Shown here piece by piece: positions 63,708 through 64,000 of a DNA stretch of 64,000 bases. The stretch comes from Sthenelais limicola (lineage: Eukaryota > Annelida > Polychaeta > Phyllodocida > Sigalionidae), in NCBI GenBank assembly GCA_942159475.1, contig OW804098.1, positions 2,766,383-2,830,382 of the forward strand, given 5' to 3'. Position numbers and translations under genes: made by a program. The notes below the pieces were generated by a model. That model was not told the DNA's origin, ran no database searches, and saw only the letters and a list, made by a program, of their open reading frames with translations. The number at the start of each line of letters is the position of its first letter. Within the stretch, counting starts at the first letter, position 1.

Positions 63708-64000
63708 AACCCAGGGTTCACGAAACACGGTCGCCCGCTCGCCCCAGGCGACCAGAATTTGGTAAGGACTAGTAGATCCTACCTGGCTACTCATCCTGTG
63801 GGCGAGTGGACATTTTGGGGGAATTTAGACCCTTTTTACCTATTCTAAAGGCCTGTCGAAAGGCCTGGAAACGCTGGAAAAGCTTTGAATTTGAATCCAT
63901 TAAATGGCCTTGAAATTTTCGAAATTCTGTTTCTTACTGTACCCTTTCCCCTAATTCGCCCCTCTCAGACCCTCCAAAGAGTGACTCATGAAGTAAAAGT
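63708..64000. other. Unrelated sequence joined to copy 8
   Basis: Not homologous to any BTB-BACK region in the array. It contains GCCCCAGGCGACC and several AAGGCCT(G/T)(G/T) repeats. Nothing identified. Confidence 0.4.

Overview
This window looks like nuclear DNA of an invertebrate metazoan. It is gene-poor and AT-rich, with AATAAA signals, polypyrimidine/AG splice acceptors, LINEs with poly(A) tails, Ty3/gypsy elements, a tyrosine-recombinase retrotransposon and many short interspersed repeats. A short repeat with a GTGAG-rich head that scatters through the window recalls repeats I associate with molluscs, but that is a weak clue and I do not name a species.

The resident genes are a head-to-tail tandem array of BTB-BACK-Kelch (KLHL-type) genes, all on the minus strand. 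Six have intact single-exon coding regions of about 594-601 codons: 352-2136, 18554-20338, 27792-29579, 33752-35557, 41725-43509 and 57902-59689. One is cut at its 5' side (62481-63707), one is a pseudogene keeping only the kelch half (17030-17884), and there are at least five smaller relics (near 15.6, 35.7, 41.3, 45.1 and 60.5 kb). Every intact copy has a good 3' splice site 20-30 bp upstream of its ATG, so each probably has a 5' UTR intron and a coding region held in one exon. Most copies have an AATAAA 170-490 bp after the stop. The proteins should be Cullin-3 E3 ligase substrate adaptors. Spacers between copies are themselves paralogous (unit about 6 kb for the copies at 18.5/27.8/33.8 kb, about 4.6-5.3 kb for those at 41.7/57.9/62.5 kb once insertions are subtracted). 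Different copies share different blocks, as expected from unequal crossing-over and gene conversion.

Mobile DNA breaks up the array. 3.8-6.2 kb: a 2.4-kb element with terminal inverted repeats, inserted inside a GTGAG repeat. 9.9-14.05 kb: a Ty3/gypsy element with identical 108-bp LTRs and a 5-bp target duplication, but with a deletion and frameshift in the integrase tail. 23.3-26.5 kb: a second Ty3/gypsy element in which gag is fused in frame to the end of RNase H plus a complete integrase, so protease and reverse transcriptase are gone. 37.1-40.9 kb: a decayed Ngaro/PAT-type tyrosine-recombinase retrotransposon with A1-ORFs-B1-A2-B2 split direct repeats. 45.4-56.2 kb: a plus-strand decayed LINE that carries, nested inside it, a minus-strand LINE with an intact 955-codon endonuclease/reverse transcriptase ORF and a separate SGNH-esterase-like ORF, plus two SINE-like insertions and a small inverted-repeat element. 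The whole 10.9-kb nest is missing from a paralogous spacer at 60.74 kb, which acts as an empty site and gives its borders almost to the base.

The gene family and the elements are of known types. The most unusual points are the intact gag-RNaseH tail-integrase fusion ORF, the mosaic kelch copies with one variable loop, the nested LINE defined by its empty site, and three spaced palindromes in the LINE spacer.
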